Assembly (NCBI GenBank): GCA_046046245.1 | Contig: JBJOKE010000022.1 | Coordinates: forward strand, 79,553-143,552 | DNA from: UBA4615 sp046046245 | GTDB lineage: Bacteria > Pseudomonadota > Gammaproteobacteria > Burkholderiales > Burkholderiaceae_E | Length of the DNA stretch: 64,000 nt | Direction: 5' to 3' | In this document: positions 29,537 to 37,885 of the stretch, one piece after another | How the letters are laid out: the number at the start of each line of letters is the position of its first letter | How positions within the stretch are numbered: position 1 is the first letter of the stretch | The notes under the pieces: generated by a model | Databases searched by the model: none | Told to the model about the DNA's origin: nothing | Seen by the model: the letters and a program-made list of their open reading frames with translations, nothing else | Position numbers and translations under genes: made by a program

Positions 29537-30319
29537 TCACCGTTTCGGCGCGACCGCGCGCAGCGTCTTCACGTCGGCGCCCGCGGCCTGCGCGAGGTAG
29601 CCCACGTCGTTGCCCGCGATCAGGAAGCGCGCATCGAGCGCGAGCAGCCGCGCCTGCAGCGCGGCGTCGCCGCGCACGCCACCCACGCCGAGCCACTTCC
29701 CGTTCGCGGCGCAGGCCGCGGCCACGCGCTCGTAGGCCTGCATCAGCCGCGGATCGCGCAGCTGGCCGGGGATGCCCATCTCCGTGCACAGGTCGTTCGA
29801 GCCGATCAGCAGCAGGTCCACGCCGTCGACCGCGGCGATCGCGTCGGCCGCCTCCACCGCCTGCGGCGTCTCGATCATCACGATCACCAGCGTGTCGCGG
29901 TTCAGCGTGGCGTTGACCTCGCCCAGCGGGATCGGACGGTAGCCGAGCGCGGGCCCGCTGCCCCCCACCGAGCGGTGCCCCACCGGCGGGAAGCGCGCCG
30001 CACGCACCACCGCCGCGGCCTCGTCGGCCGAGTTCACGTGCGGCACGATCACGCCCTGCGCGCCGCCGTCGAGCACGCGCGAGATCCAGTCGCCGGCGTG
30101 CGAGGGCACGCGCACCAACGGCGTCACGCCCACGCCCGGCGCGCCGGCGCAGAGGACCGACGCGGTCTCGAGCGACAGCGGGCTGTGCTCCAGGTCCACG
30201 TACACCGAGTCGAAGCCCGCGGCCCCCGCGATCATCACCGCATCGAGGCTGCGCGCCTGGCGCAGCCCCATGCACAGCACCAGGCCGCCCGCGGCCATCC
30301 GTTCCTTCGCCGCGTTCAT
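29537..30319 (-). CDS. HpcH/HpaI family class II aldolase
   Basis: 260 residues from ATG 30319, overlapping the upstream Bug stop by ATGA and ending 10 bases before the amidohydrolase start. Family motifs: FDSVYVDLEHSPLS, GVIVPHVNSADEAAAVVRAARFPPVGHRS (with the Arg/His of the active site), VIVMIETPQAVEAAD (metal-binding Glu) and DLLLIGSNDLCTEMG (metal-binding Asp). It performs a reversible retro-aldol cleavage giving pyruvate or a similar 2-oxo acid and an aldehyde, a usual last step of aromatic or uronate catabolism. Confidence 0.92.
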   Translation of the reverse strand: MNAAKERMAAGGLVLCMGLRQARSLDAVMIAGAAGFDSVYVDLEHSPLSLETASVLCAGAPGVGVTPLVRVPSHAGDWISRVLDGGAQGVIVPHVNSADEAAAVVRAARFPPVGHRSVGGSGPALGYRPIPLGEVNATLNRDTLVIVMIETPQAVEAADAIAAVDGVDLLLIGSNDLCTEMGIPGQLRDPRLMQAYERVAAACAANGKWLGVGGVRGDAALQARLLALDARFLIAGNDVGYLAQAAGADVKTLRAVAPKR

Positions 30320-31302
30320 TGCGCCTTCACCCCGGCCTTCTGGATCACGCCCTTCCACAGCGCGATCTCGCGCTCGACCAGCGCGCGGAACTGCGCGCCG
30401 TCGATGCGGATCTGCCGCGCGCCCTGCGAGTCGAGGAAGGCCTGCAGCTTCGGCTTGGCCGCCGCCTTCGCGATCTCCTCCTGCAGCAGCGTCACCACCG
30501 CGGGCGGCGTGCCCGCGGGCGCGAGGAAGCCGAACCGGTAGACCACGTCGTAGTCGCGCAGGCCCTGCTCGGCGAAGGTCGGCACCTCGGGCAGCGCGGC
30601 CGAGCGCTGCGCGCCGGAGACGGCGAGCGGCACCACGCGGCCCGCCTTCACGTGCCCCACCGCACCGCCGAGGCTGGAGATGCCCACGTCGAGCTGCCCG
30701 CCCGCCACGTCGGTGAGCGCGGCGGCCACGCCCTTGTACGGCACGTGCGTCATCTCGATGCCGGCCTGCGTGCACAGCAGCTCGGTGGCGAGGTGCGCCG
30801 ACGAGCCCTGCCCGCCCGAACCGTAGTTCAGTGCGCGCGGCTTGGCCTTCGCCATCGCGACCATGTCCGCGACGGTCTTCGCGCCGAGGTCCTTGCGGGC
30901 GACCAGGATCGCCGGCGCCTCGACGGTCAGCTGGATCGGCACGAGGTCCTTCAGCGTGTCGTAGGGCAGCGTCGCGTAGAGGCCGGGCGCGATGGTGAGC
31001 GACTGGTCGGTGAAGACCAGCGTCTGGCCGTCGGGCCGGGCCTTGGCGACCTCGGCGGTGCCGATGGTGCCGGCCGCACCGCCCTTGTTCTCGACGATGA
31101 ACTGCTGGCCGAGCTGCGCGGCGAGCTCGGCGGCGATCGCGCGGGCGGCGAGGTCGGTGAGCGCGCCGGCGGCGAAGGGCACGACGATGCGGACGGTGCC
31201 GGTGGGGTACGCGGGCTGCTGGGCACGCAGGCCGGCGGGCGCGGCGGCGGCGAGGCCGAGCGCGGACAGGTGCCTGAGCGTGTCTCGTCGGGAGCGGGTC
31301 AT
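30316..31302 (-). CDS. Bug-family TTT receptor
   Basis: 328 residues from ATG 31302, with GAGGAG 6 bases upstream. Signal peptide TLRHLSALGLAAAAPAGLRAQ, then YPTGTVRIVVPFAAGALTDLAAR, GQQFIVENKGGAAGTIGTAEVAKARPDG and MTHVPYKGVAAALTDVAGGQLD. It heads the second half of the cluster (Bug-aldolase-lactonase-Bug, all overlapping or nearly so). Two Bug receptors in one cluster could recognise different intermediates or isomers. Confidence 0.92.
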   Translation of the reverse strand: MTRSRRDTLRHLSALGLAAAAPAGLRAQQPAYPTGTVRIVVPFAAGALTDLAARAIAAELAAQLGQQFIVENKGGAAGTIGTAEVAKARPDGQTLVFTDQSLTIAPGLYATLPYDTLKDLVPIQLTVEAPAILVARKDLGAKTVADMVAMAKAKPRALNYGSGGQGSSAHLATELLCTQAGIEMTHVPYKGVAAALTDVAGGQLDVGISSLGGAVGHVKAGRVVPLAVSGAQRSAALPEVPTFAEQGLRDYDVVYRFGFLAPAGTPPAVVTLLQEEIAKAAAKPKLQAFLDSQGARQIRIDGAQFRALVEREIALWKGVIQKAGVKAQ

Positions 31303-31353
31303 CGGGTCTCCTCGTTCATGGCGTTCGTGTGGTCCGATCCGTGCGCATCGTGC

Positions 31354-31409
31354 CGTGCCGTGCGCGTCGTGGGGTGTCTTGCGTGGCGTGCCGTGTCCGT
31401 CGTGGGGTG
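31354..31409. repeat. 23-bp direct repeat pair, 33-bp offset
   Basis: CGTGCCGTG..CGTCGTGGGGTG occurs at 31354-31376 and 31387-31409 with two differing bases, in the 156-base gap upstream of the Bug gene at 31302. The offset of 33 bp is three helical turns, so both copies would face the same side. GT-rich shorter echoes surround it. It could be a regulator site or simple slippage. Confidence 0.6.
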
Positions 31410-31458
31410 CGGTACGCGTCGTCCGGATCACGCCGGTCCGACGCGCACCGCCACCGTC

Positions 31459-32148
31459 TCAGCCCGCGTCGGCCGTCGCGCCCAGCTCGCGCGCCAGCGC
31501 CGCGGTCGCCGCGATCGACGACCACACCGGTCGCCCGAGGTCGGCGCGCAGCGCGTCGAGGATCTCGAAGGTGGGCAGCTGCGCGCAGGCGATGAAGAGC
31601 GCGTCGTGCGTGTCGTCGACGGTGGCGCGCGCGAGCGCGTCGACCTCGGGTGCGGTGATCCGGCCGAGCGACGCGGTGTCGGTCGCGCCCAGCGTCTCCA
31701 GGCGCGCCACGCCGATGCCCGAGCGCTCGAGGTAGTCGACCAGCTGGCGGTTGACCTCCTCGGTGTAGGGCGTCACCACCGCGACGCGCGAGGCGCCCGC
31801 GCGCCGCAGCACCTCGACCATCGCGCCCGCGGCGGTGATCACCGGGCGCCCGGTGACCTCGCGCAGCCGCGCCGCGAGCGAGGCGTCGGCCTCCGGTCCC
31901 ATCAGGAAGCCGGCCGCGGTGCAGCCGTAGGCCACGAGCGCGGGCGGCGCGTCGGCGAAGCCGCGCGCGACCTCGATCGCCGCGTCGACGTAGGCCGGCA
32001 CGGTCTCGCGGGTCAGCAGGCCCGGCCCGCGCGGCACCTTGCGCGTGTCCGCGCTCGAGCCCTCGGGCAGCCACGCGGGCAGTTCGCGCGCCATCGTGGT
32101 GTTGTTCGCGGGGACCATCAGGCCGACGCGCATCGGCGCGGCACTCAT
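31459..32148 (-). CDS. Asp/Glu racemase superfamily protein (maleate isomerase/AMDase-like)
   Basis: 229 residues from ATG 32148, overlapping the CMD stop by ATGA. It opens with MRVGLMVPANNTTMARE, a hallmark of the arylmalonate decarboxylase/maleate isomerase branch. Two catalytic-type Cys are present, in LVAYGCTAAGFLMG and LFIACAQLPTFEILD, as expected for the superfamily. It may isomerise a cis-enedioate such as maleate to fumarate. In this cluster that would fit a late step of aromatic ring degradation. Confidence 0.85.
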   Translation of the reverse strand: MSAAPMRVGLMVPANNTTMARELPAWLPEGSSADTRKVPRGPGLLTRETVPAYVDAAIEVARGFADAPPALVAYGCTAAGFLMGPEADASLAARLREVTGRPVITAAGAMVEVLRRAGASRVAVVTPYTEEVNRQLVDYLERSGIGVARLETLGATDTASLGRITAPEVDALARATVDDTHDALFIACAQLPTFEILDALRADLGRPVWSSIAATAALARELGATADAG

Positions 32149-32723
32149 CGCGACGCCCCGGCCGGCAGCGGTGCGAGCGGCGGCGGCGCGTCGCCCGGCA
32201 GCGGCAGGCCCGCGGTGTTGAGCACCATCGCCATCATCGAGTAGTAGCCCGAGAGCGCGAGCAGCTCGAGCACGCCCTCGATGCCGTGCGCCGCGCGGAT
32301 CGCGTCGAACTGCGGGTCGTCGACGCGGCCGCTCGCGTGGGCGGCGCTGCAGAAGTCGTAGACCGTCGCCTGCGCCGGGGTCATCGGTTCGGGCCGTCGG
32401 CCGACCTTGATCGCCTGGATCACGTGCTCGTCGAGGCCGTCGCGCCGCGCGAAGGCCTCGTGCGCGAACCACTCGTGCTGGCAGGTCCAGCGGCGCGCGC
32501 AGACCAGCACCGCCATCTCGAGCAGCGCCGGTGGCAGCACGCTGCCGAAGCGCAGGAACTCGCCGAGGCCCTGGATGCGCGCGGCGAGCTCGGGGTGGTG
32601 GATCAGCGCGACGAAGGGCCCGCGGACCTCGCCGCGGGGACCGGCCGAGATCTCGGCGGCGACCTCGCGCTGGCGCGGGGTCATCTCGTCGACGGAGAGC
32701 TTGCGGAAGCGGGGTGCGGTCAT
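32145..32723 (-). CDS. Carboxymuconolactone decarboxylase-family protein
   Basis: 192 residues from ATG 32723. LLEMAVLVCARRWTCQHEWFAHEAFARRDGL is the CMD family core, with a Cys, the W-x-x-H-E-W-type His and a helical layout. The tail (LSGYYSMMAMVLNTAGLPLPG) is the second family block. It lacks the CxxC of the AhpD peroxiredoxin branch. Overlaps both neighbours by four bases, so translation is coupled. It could decarboxylate or dehydrate a gamma-lactone intermediate. Confidence 0.88.
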   Translation of the reverse strand: MTAPRFRKLSVDEMTPRQREVAAEISAGPRGEVRGPFVALIHHPELAARIQGLGEFLRFGSVLPPALLEMAVLVCARRWTCQHEWFAHEAFARRDGLDEHVIQAIKVGRRPEPMTPAQATVYDFCSAAHASGRVDDPQFDAIRAAHGIEGVLELLALSGYYSMMAMVLNTAGLPLPGDAPPPLAPLPAGASR

Positions 32724-33739
32724 CGATAGCTCCAGGTGGCGTGCTCGGCGGTGGCGGCGCCCGCGGCGGGCCGCCAGTGCAGCGCGCGGATCTCGCCGAA
32801 CTCGCGCGGCAGCCGGGACCAGGTCTCGCCGGCGTCGTCGCTGCGGAAGACCTGGCCGAGGTTCGTGCAGGTGAACAGCAGCCGCGGATCGGCCGGGTGC
32901 GTGGCCACGCACCACACGGTGCTGTTGAGCACGGCCGGCAGCGTGCGCTCCTGCCAGCTGCGGCCGCCGTCGGTGCTGCGCAGCAGCCGGCCGGTGCTGC
33001 CGGGCGGGCCGTTGCCGTTGCTCATCCAGAGCGTGCGGCCGTCGGGCGCGACCACGAGCGCGCGCTGGTACTGCCAGGGCGAGTCGATCGTCTCGTGGGT
33101 CCAGTGCTCGCCCTCGTCGGTGCTGCGGTGCAGGCCCTTGTTGGTGGTGGCGAGCAGCGTCTTCGCGCCCGTCACCGGATCGCGCAGCACCGCGATCGCG
33201 TGGATGTCGCCCGAGACCAGCCCCTGCTGCAGGAAGGTCCAGGTCCGGCCGCGGTCGCGGCTGCGCCAGATCCCGCCGATCTCGATGCCGGCCCAGACGG
33301 TGTCCCGATCGAACGGGTCGAACAGGATCTGCGTGACCCGCGTGGGCCCGCGGTTGATCTCGGAGAACTCGGTCACGCCGGGCGTCTCGCCGCGCGTCCA
33401 GGTGGCGCCCGCGTCGGCCGACCACCAGAGGCCGCCGGGCCGCGTGCCGGCGAGGATCAGGCACGGATCGTCGGGGGCCTGCGCGACCGACCAGACGTCC
33501 TGCATCGGGCTGGGTACCAGCTCCCAGCGGGCGGTGGACTCGCGCCAGCGGAACAGGCCCATGTCGGAGCCGGCCCAGAGCGTGTCGGGATCGGACGGGT
33601 GGCTGGAGAAGCCCCAGACGCGCGCCTCGGTGTACATCCCCGAGTGGCTGTTCGGATGGACCCAGGTCTCGCCCAGGTCGGTGCTGAACCAGGTGGAGTG
33701 CCCGGCGGTGCCGGCGTAGAGGCGGACGGTGGCGTCCAT
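32720..33739 (-). CDS. BNR/sortilin-like beta-propeller protein
   Basis: 339 residues, cytoplasmic (no signal peptide). At least five to six BNR/Asp-box repeats: STDLGETWVHP, SADAGATWTR, SRDRGRTWTF, STDEGEHWTH, STDGGRSWQE and SDDAGETWSR, spaced about 45-65 residues, making a six- or seven-bladed propeller like sortilin/VPS10 and photosystem stability factors. No hydrolase Arg triad or Tyr pair of true sialidases was seen. Its ATGA overlap with the CMD gene makes it an operon member although its role in catabolism is unclear. Confidence 0.85.
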   Translation of the reverse strand: MDATVRLYAGTAGHSTWFSTDLGETWVHPNSHSGMYTEARVWGFSSHPSDPDTLWAGSDMGLFRWRESTARWELVPSPMQDVWSVAQAPDDPCLILAGTRPGGLWWSADAGATWTRGETPGVTEFSEINRGPTRVTQILFDPFDRDTVWAGIEIGGIWRSRDRGRTWTFLQQGLVSGDIHAIAVLRDPVTGAKTLLATTNKGLHRSTDEGEHWTHETIDSPWQYQRALVVAPDGRTLWMSNGNGPPGSTGRLLRSTDGGRSWQERTLPAVLNSTVWCVATHPADPRLLFTCTNLGQVFRSDDAGETWSRLPREFGEIRALHWRPAAGAATAEHATWSYR

Positions 33740-33952
33740 CGGTGTCTCCCCGTGTGTCGGGCGCGGCCACGCTCGGGCGGCGGGCTCGTCGAGTCGATCC
33801 TACCCCGGGCCGGCCCCTGCGGTCCGGGGCTCGGCACGGTGCCTGGAACGATGGGCGGCGGCCGGCAGGGCTCGCCGCGCGCGCCGTCGCGGGGCGGCCC
33901 GCGGGCGCGGCGGGGCCGAGGCAACTCGAGGACGCGGCGGGCCGAAGCGCCC

Positions 33953-34852
33953 TCAGCCGCGTCCGACCCGCTCGACGAACGCGTCGATCAGCCCCTCGGG
34001 CGCCGCCACGACGTGCCGGGCCTCGGGGAACGCGCCGCTGCGGACGTCGGCGATGTACTCCTGGAACGCGGCGACCCGCTCGCGCTGCATCGCCGCCTTC
34101 ATCTCGTACAACCGCCGGTACTGCTTCGAGTGGCGCGGCCACGGCGGCGGGTTGTTGCCGAGGATGTCGTCGGCGAACAGGAACTGGATGTCGCCGCCGC
34201 TGCCCGCGCCGATCGACGACGTGAGCAGCGTGGTGCGCTTCGAGATCTCCGCGAGCAGCGGCTCCGGGATCACCTCGATCTCGACCGCGTACGCGCCGGC
34301 CGACTCGAGCCGCTTGACCTGGTCGTGGATCCACAGCGCCTCGTCGAGGGTCTTGCCGACCGCGCGCAGGCCGCCAGTCCAGGTGCTGCGGCGGGGCACG
34401 AGGCCGGCATGACCCTGGACCGGGATGCCGGCCTCGGCGGCGGCCTCGATGAAGCGCGGGCTCCACTGGCACATCACCGCGTCGAAGCCCGCCTTCATCG
34501 CCTCGTAGCCGAGCCGCACCGCCTCGTCGGCGGTCGCGGCCGCGACCAGCGGCACCGAGGCGGCCATGAAGGTCTTCGGCGCCGCCTGCCGGATCGCGAT
34601 CGCCGGGCCGGGGTTGGACGGATCGAAGCGGCACTTCATCGTGTCGATGCCGGCCTCCTCCGCCGCCGCCGCCTCCTCCGGCGAGAACGGCAGCGTCTCG
34701 GTCAGCACCCGCGTGCCCTTCGCGTCGCGCAGGTCCTTGACGGTGTAGTTGCGCAGACCGTAGGCGCCGCCCACCGTCATGATCCGTTTCAGTCCGCGCT
34801 GGGCGGCGTCGCGCGGCGGAAGGCCGCCGTCTCCGGTCGCATGGCTCGCCAT
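33953..34852 (-). CDS. PanB-like ketopantoate hydroxymethyltransferase-family protein
   Basis: 299 residues. The TIM-barrel has PanB-like blocks: a first-strand segment, FMAASVPLVAAATADEAVRLGYEAMKAG, VQGHAGLVPRRSTWTGG (PanB normally has GHVGLTPQ), AVEIEVIPEPLLAEI, the Glu base region, and IGAGSGGDIQFLFADDILG. It differs from biosynthetic PanB in the GHAGLVP loop and an N-terminal extension. It stands at the 5' end of the catabolic cluster, not beside panC. I infer a PanB paralogue acting on a different 2-oxo acid. Confidence 0.8.
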   Translation of the reverse strand: MASHATGDGGLPPRDAAQRGLKRIMTVGGAYGLRNYTVKDLRDAKGTRVLTETLPFSPEEAAAAEEAGIDTMKCRFDPSNPGPAIAIRQAAPKTFMAASVPLVAAATADEAVRLGYEAMKAGFDAVMCQWSPRFIEAAAEAGIPVQGHAGLVPRRSTWTGGLRAVGKTLDEALWIHDQVKRLESAGAYAVEIEVIPEPLLAEISKRTTLLTSSIGAGSGGDIQFLFADDILGNNPPPWPRHSKQYRRLYEMKAAMQRERVAAFQEYIADVRSGAFPEARHVVAAPEGLIDAFVERVGRG

Positions 34853-34938
34853 GTCGTGGGTCTCCTCGTGGGTGCGCCCGGTGGTCCGCGGCGCGTCTGG
34901 GGTCGGCGGATTCTAGCGAACGGGGCCGCGAGATGCCG

Positions 34939-35694
34939 TCAGCGCCGCCAGACCTGCTTCGAGCGTCCGTCCTCGAGGACCAGGTAGGCGCCCGACATTC
35001 GCCACGCCGCCGCGCGGACGAACTGCGGCTGGCCGTCGGGCTGCACCCAGAGCTCGGCACCGCGGGTCTCCCAGCGGCCGCTGAACTCGAGCCGCTCGCC
35101 GCCGTCGGACGACCAGTTGCCGCCGCCGCCCACCGTGCGCACCCACTGGCGCAGGCCGCCGTCGGCCGCGAGCTCCATCGTGCGGACCGTCGACATCGAC
35201 GCGAAGCCGCCGGCACCGCCGGGGCTGTTGATCTGCGACTCGTTGACCCAGCGCCCCACCAGCGCGGGGTCGCGGCGGCCGGCCGCCGACCCCGGCGCGG
35301 CCGCGGACCCGGGCCGGGCGGGCGGAGCCGCGACGTCCGCCACCCGCGTCATCGCGAGCGTGCGTGCCGCGCCGCCGGTCTCGGGCCGTGCGGTGATCGT
35401 CGCGCCATCGTCGCGCAGCTCACCGGCGATCCTCACCAGCGGCGCACGGCTGCCCGGGTCGAGCACCGCCGCGTCGAGGCGACGTCCGTCGATGCGGCCC
35501 TCGACCGGCAGCGACAGCCCGGATTCGAGCAGCGTTCCCCGGACGCGCGGGCCGTCGAGTCGCAGCAGCAGCCGCGTGACGACGCCCTCCGAGGTGCCTT
35601 CATAGACGAGTTCGCGCGACTGCGCGCGGACGGGCGCGATCGCCCCGGCGGCGACGGCGAGGGCGGTGGCGAGCAGCGCAGCGCGGCGGTCCAT
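34939..35694 (-). CDS. Exported protein of unknown function
   Basis: 251 residues with a signal peptide (RRAALLATALAVAAGAIAPVRAQ). Two beta-rich parts (about residues 28-120 and 145-250) flank an Ala/Pro/Gly linker. The C-terminal part, DPALVGRWVNESQINSPGG..., then TMELAADGGLRQW and LEFSGRWETRG, looks like a lipocalin- or META-like barrel (W-x-N...S...GR-W pattern). Orphan, no operon partner visible. Confidence 0.7.
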   Translation of the reverse strand: MDRRAALLATALAVAAGAIAPVRAQSRELVYEGTSEGVVTRLLLRLDGPRVRGTLLESGLSLPVEGRIDGRRLDAAVLDPGSRAPLVRIAGELRDDGATITARPETGGAARTLAMTRVADVAAPPARPGSAAAPGSAAGRRDPALVGRWVNESQINSPGGAGGFASMSTVRTMELAADGGLRQWVRTVGGGGNWSSDGGERLEFSGRWETRGAELWVQPDGQPQFVRAAAWRMSGAYLVLEDGRSKQVWRR

Positions 35695-35708
35695 GCGGCT
35701 ACCTTACC

Positions 35709-35924
35709 GTGCCGGCACACGCGTGGCGATGCCCGCGTGCAGCGACCGGAATCGCGGCGACCGCACCGGCCTCGACGCGCGGGACCGGCACGCGCCGTAC
35801 GGGCCGCGACGCGGTCCGCGCGGCCGACGGCGTGCGCGTCGAGGTCGACGGCGTCGACGTCTTCACCTGCGTCGGCGAGCGGACCCGCGTGAAGGACACC
35901 TACCGCAAACAGCGGAACGGCTGA
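35709..35924 (+). CDS. Possible small protein, unknown
   Basis: 71 codons from a GTG. The last 33 codons have strong codon-position bias (nearly all third positions G or C, balanced second positions) and read RVEVDGVDVFTCVGERTRVKDTYRKQRNG, which looks protein-like. The first half is basic and unconvincing, so it may be a degraded gene whose 3' end remains. Confidence 0.3.
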   Translation: MPAHAWRCPRAATGIAATAPASTRGTGTRRTGRDAVRAADGVRVEVDGVDVFTCVGERTRVKDTYRKQRNG

Positions 35925-35983
35925 AGTGCGTCACGCGCGTCGACCGATGCGGGCGCGCGGCGGCGCCAGCCTGCCGCGATCGC

Positions 35984-36328
35984 TCAGATCAGCACCGAAC
36001 ACGAGTCCGGTGGCGCCTGGTCGCGGTCCGTCATCCCGTAGTCGCGGAGCACCGCGGCGACGCGGATCCGGTAGTCGTCGAAGACGTCGCTGCGGCCTTC
36101 CTGCTGGCTGCCCCGATGACCGGCGTGCGTACGCCACGCGCGCACCGCCTCCTCGTCGCGCCACAACGAGAGCGACAGGAACTTGCCCTCGGTGGTGAGG
36201 CTCTGGAAGCGCTCGACCGACACGAAGCCGTCGATCGACTGCAGCATCGGCTTCAGCTCGGCGGCCAGGTCGAAGTAGCGTTGGGCGCGGCCGGGCTTCG
36301 GCCACACCTCGAAGATGACTGCGATCAT
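35984..36328 (-). CDS. Antibiotic biosynthesis monooxygenase (ABM) domain protein
   Basis: 114 residues from ATG 36328, overlapping the exonuclease stop by ATGA. MIAVIFEVWPKPGRAQRYFDLAAELKPML, GFVSVERFQSLTTEGKFLSLSLWRDEEAVRAWR and H..SQ..GR...FDDYRIRVA are the ABM (dimeric ferredoxin-like barrel) pattern. These small proteins oxidise quinol- or heme-like compounds or act as sensors. Translationally coupled to the exonuclease gene upstream. Confidence 0.92.
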   Translation of the reverse strand: MIAVIFEVWPKPGRAQRYFDLAAELKPMLQSIDGFVSVERFQSLTTEGKFLSLSLWRDEEAVRAWRTHAGHRGSQQEGRSDVFDDYRIRVAAVLRDYGMTDRDQAPPDSCSVLI

Positions 36329-37743
36329 GCGGGGGTCTTGTCGATGGCTTCGAATACCTTGAGGGCGGCGTACGCGTCGTTGGCCGCGTAGACGATCTGC
36401 TGCGGGGTCAGCGTCGGCGCGCCCCAGTTCGAGGTCTGCACGCGCTTCGACTTCTGCAGTCGACGGCCCAGCACGACCGCGACCGCGGCCTTCGCGCCGA
36501 GCGCGTCCTTGTGGCCGAGTCGACGCAGCGGGTTCGAGACGTCGATCGTCCCGCGCAGCCGCAGCCCGAGCTTCAGCTCGAGCGGCCCGCGGTCCGAGTC
36601 GAGGCCGAAGCCCACCTTCACGATGTCCTCGGTGTCGAGGACGGCGCGCAGGAAGTCGATCGGCGTGCGTGCGTTCACCTGCACGATGAAGCCGCGCTCG
36701 CGCGTCGCGAACTGGATCACGTGCGGGCCGTCGTTGACCGCGTCGCGGGTGAAGGTCGGCTTCGACTCGGTGTCGAAGCCGACGACGCGCGCGGTGCGCA
36801 ACGCCCGCAGGGCATCGTCGGCGTCGGCCGGCGTCGCGACGAGCAGGATGCGTTCGATCGGCAGCGCCTCGAACGGCGGCATCGCGGCGATCTGCTCGGG
36901 GGTCGGGCGGGCGCGCCAGGGAGGGCGCGGGCCGCGACCGGGGGGCCGGGCGGCGGGCCGCGCGGCGGGGGCGTGGTCGGTGCGCTCCGTACGATCCGCG
37001 CGGTCTGCGCCTTCGTCGCGCGACACGCCGCCCGATCGACGACGTCCTCGCGTGGGCCGCGCACCGGCTGGGGAGGGCCCCGGGGACGCGTCGAGCGCAC
37101 GGGGTCCGATCGGCGGTTCGCCGAGGACCGGTCGCGGCGCCCCATCGGAGGCGATACCGCGGATCGATGCCTCGCGCGGCCGTACCCCGCCCGCGCCGGC
37201 GTCCTCCGGCCGGAGGTGCCGCGCGCGCAGGAGGCGCGCCCTCGCCGAACCGAGCAGCGCGCGAGAGTACACACCGTGGACCCCGCGCAGCGCACCGAAC
37301 AGCATGCCCATCCGCGGGCGGCCGTCGGCGGTGGTGCCGACCGGCAGCACCGCCGAGCCGAGGTACAGCCGCGTCGCGCCGGCCTCGATCGGTTCGGTCA
37401 TGAGCCAGGTCCGCGTGCGCCCCGTGAGGTCGCGCAGCAGCAGCTGCCGGTCGGCCCGCGCCTCGACGGTCCACGCCGCGAAGCCCTCGTCGTCGGCGGT
37501 TCCCGACGCGAGCCGTCGCGCCTGCTCGACAGTGGCGGGCCGACGGACGAGCAGCGCGAGCACGCGGCGCTCCGCGCCGAAGACCGGGCTGGTGAAGAAG
37601 GCCTCGACGAAGTCGGCGTGCGACAGGCGTCGCGGCAGGTCGACGACGTGGCAGTCCGCGAAGGCGCCGTCGGCGCGGTAACGCGCGAGGAGTGCGTGCG
37701 CGGGCAGTTCGGCGGCGCGGATCGGATCGTTCGGTGAGGTCAC
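36325..37743 (-). CDS. DUF2867-like domain fused to a 3'-5' exonuclease (DnaQ/RNase D-like)
   Basis: 472 residues if begun at GTG 37743. Residues 1-165 resemble DUF2867 (CHVVDLPRRLSHADFVEAFF, TRLYLGSAVLP, VHGVYSRALLG). About 110 disordered Arg/Pro residues follow, then a 3'-5' exonuclease domain from about residue 275 with GFDTESKPTF (DxE), VIQFAT, KVGFGLDSD and YAANDAYAALKVFE (YxxxD). No stop codon separates the parts, but stops are rare at this GC. The exonuclease could start alone at GTG 37026 (about 233 residues), so two adjacent genes is the alternative. Confidence 0.6.
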   Translation of the reverse strand: MTSPNDPIRAAELPAHALLARYRADGAFADCHVVDLPRRLSHADFVEAFFTSPVFGAERRVLALLVRRPATVEQARRLASGTADDEGFAAWTVEARADRQLLLRDLTGRTRTWLMTEPIEAGATRLYLGSAVLPVGTTADGRPRMGMLFGALRGVHGVYSRALLGSARARLLRARHLRPEDAGAGGVRPREASIRGIASDGAPRPVLGEPPIGPRALDASPGPSPAGARPTRGRRRSGGVSRDEGADRADRTERTDHAPAARPAARPPGRGPRPPWRARPTPEQIAAMPPFEALPIERILLVATPADADDALRALRTARVVGFDTESKPTFTRDAVNDGPHVIQFATRERGFIVQVNARTPIDFLRAVLDTEDIVKVGFGLDSDRGPLELKLGLRLRGTIDVSNPLRRLGHKDALGAKAAVAVVLGRRLQKSKRVQTSNWGAPTLTPQQIVYAANDAYAALKVFEAIDKTPA

Positions 37744-37885
37744 GGCCCGAATGATGCGCGATCGGGCGGGGACGCGCAGCGGGTCGCCCCCGGCCGCGGC
37801 GCGGCGGCCGTCAGGGCACGACCCCGGACGGCAGGCGCGACTCGGGCGGTCCGCGCCGACGATCGCATCGCCGCGCGCGCAGGGT

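Noticed and set aside
33740..33952. Possible gene between the PanB-like and propeller genes
   Set aside because: Frames across this gap have no start or codon bias; it most likely holds a promoter for the propeller-CMD-isomerase operon.
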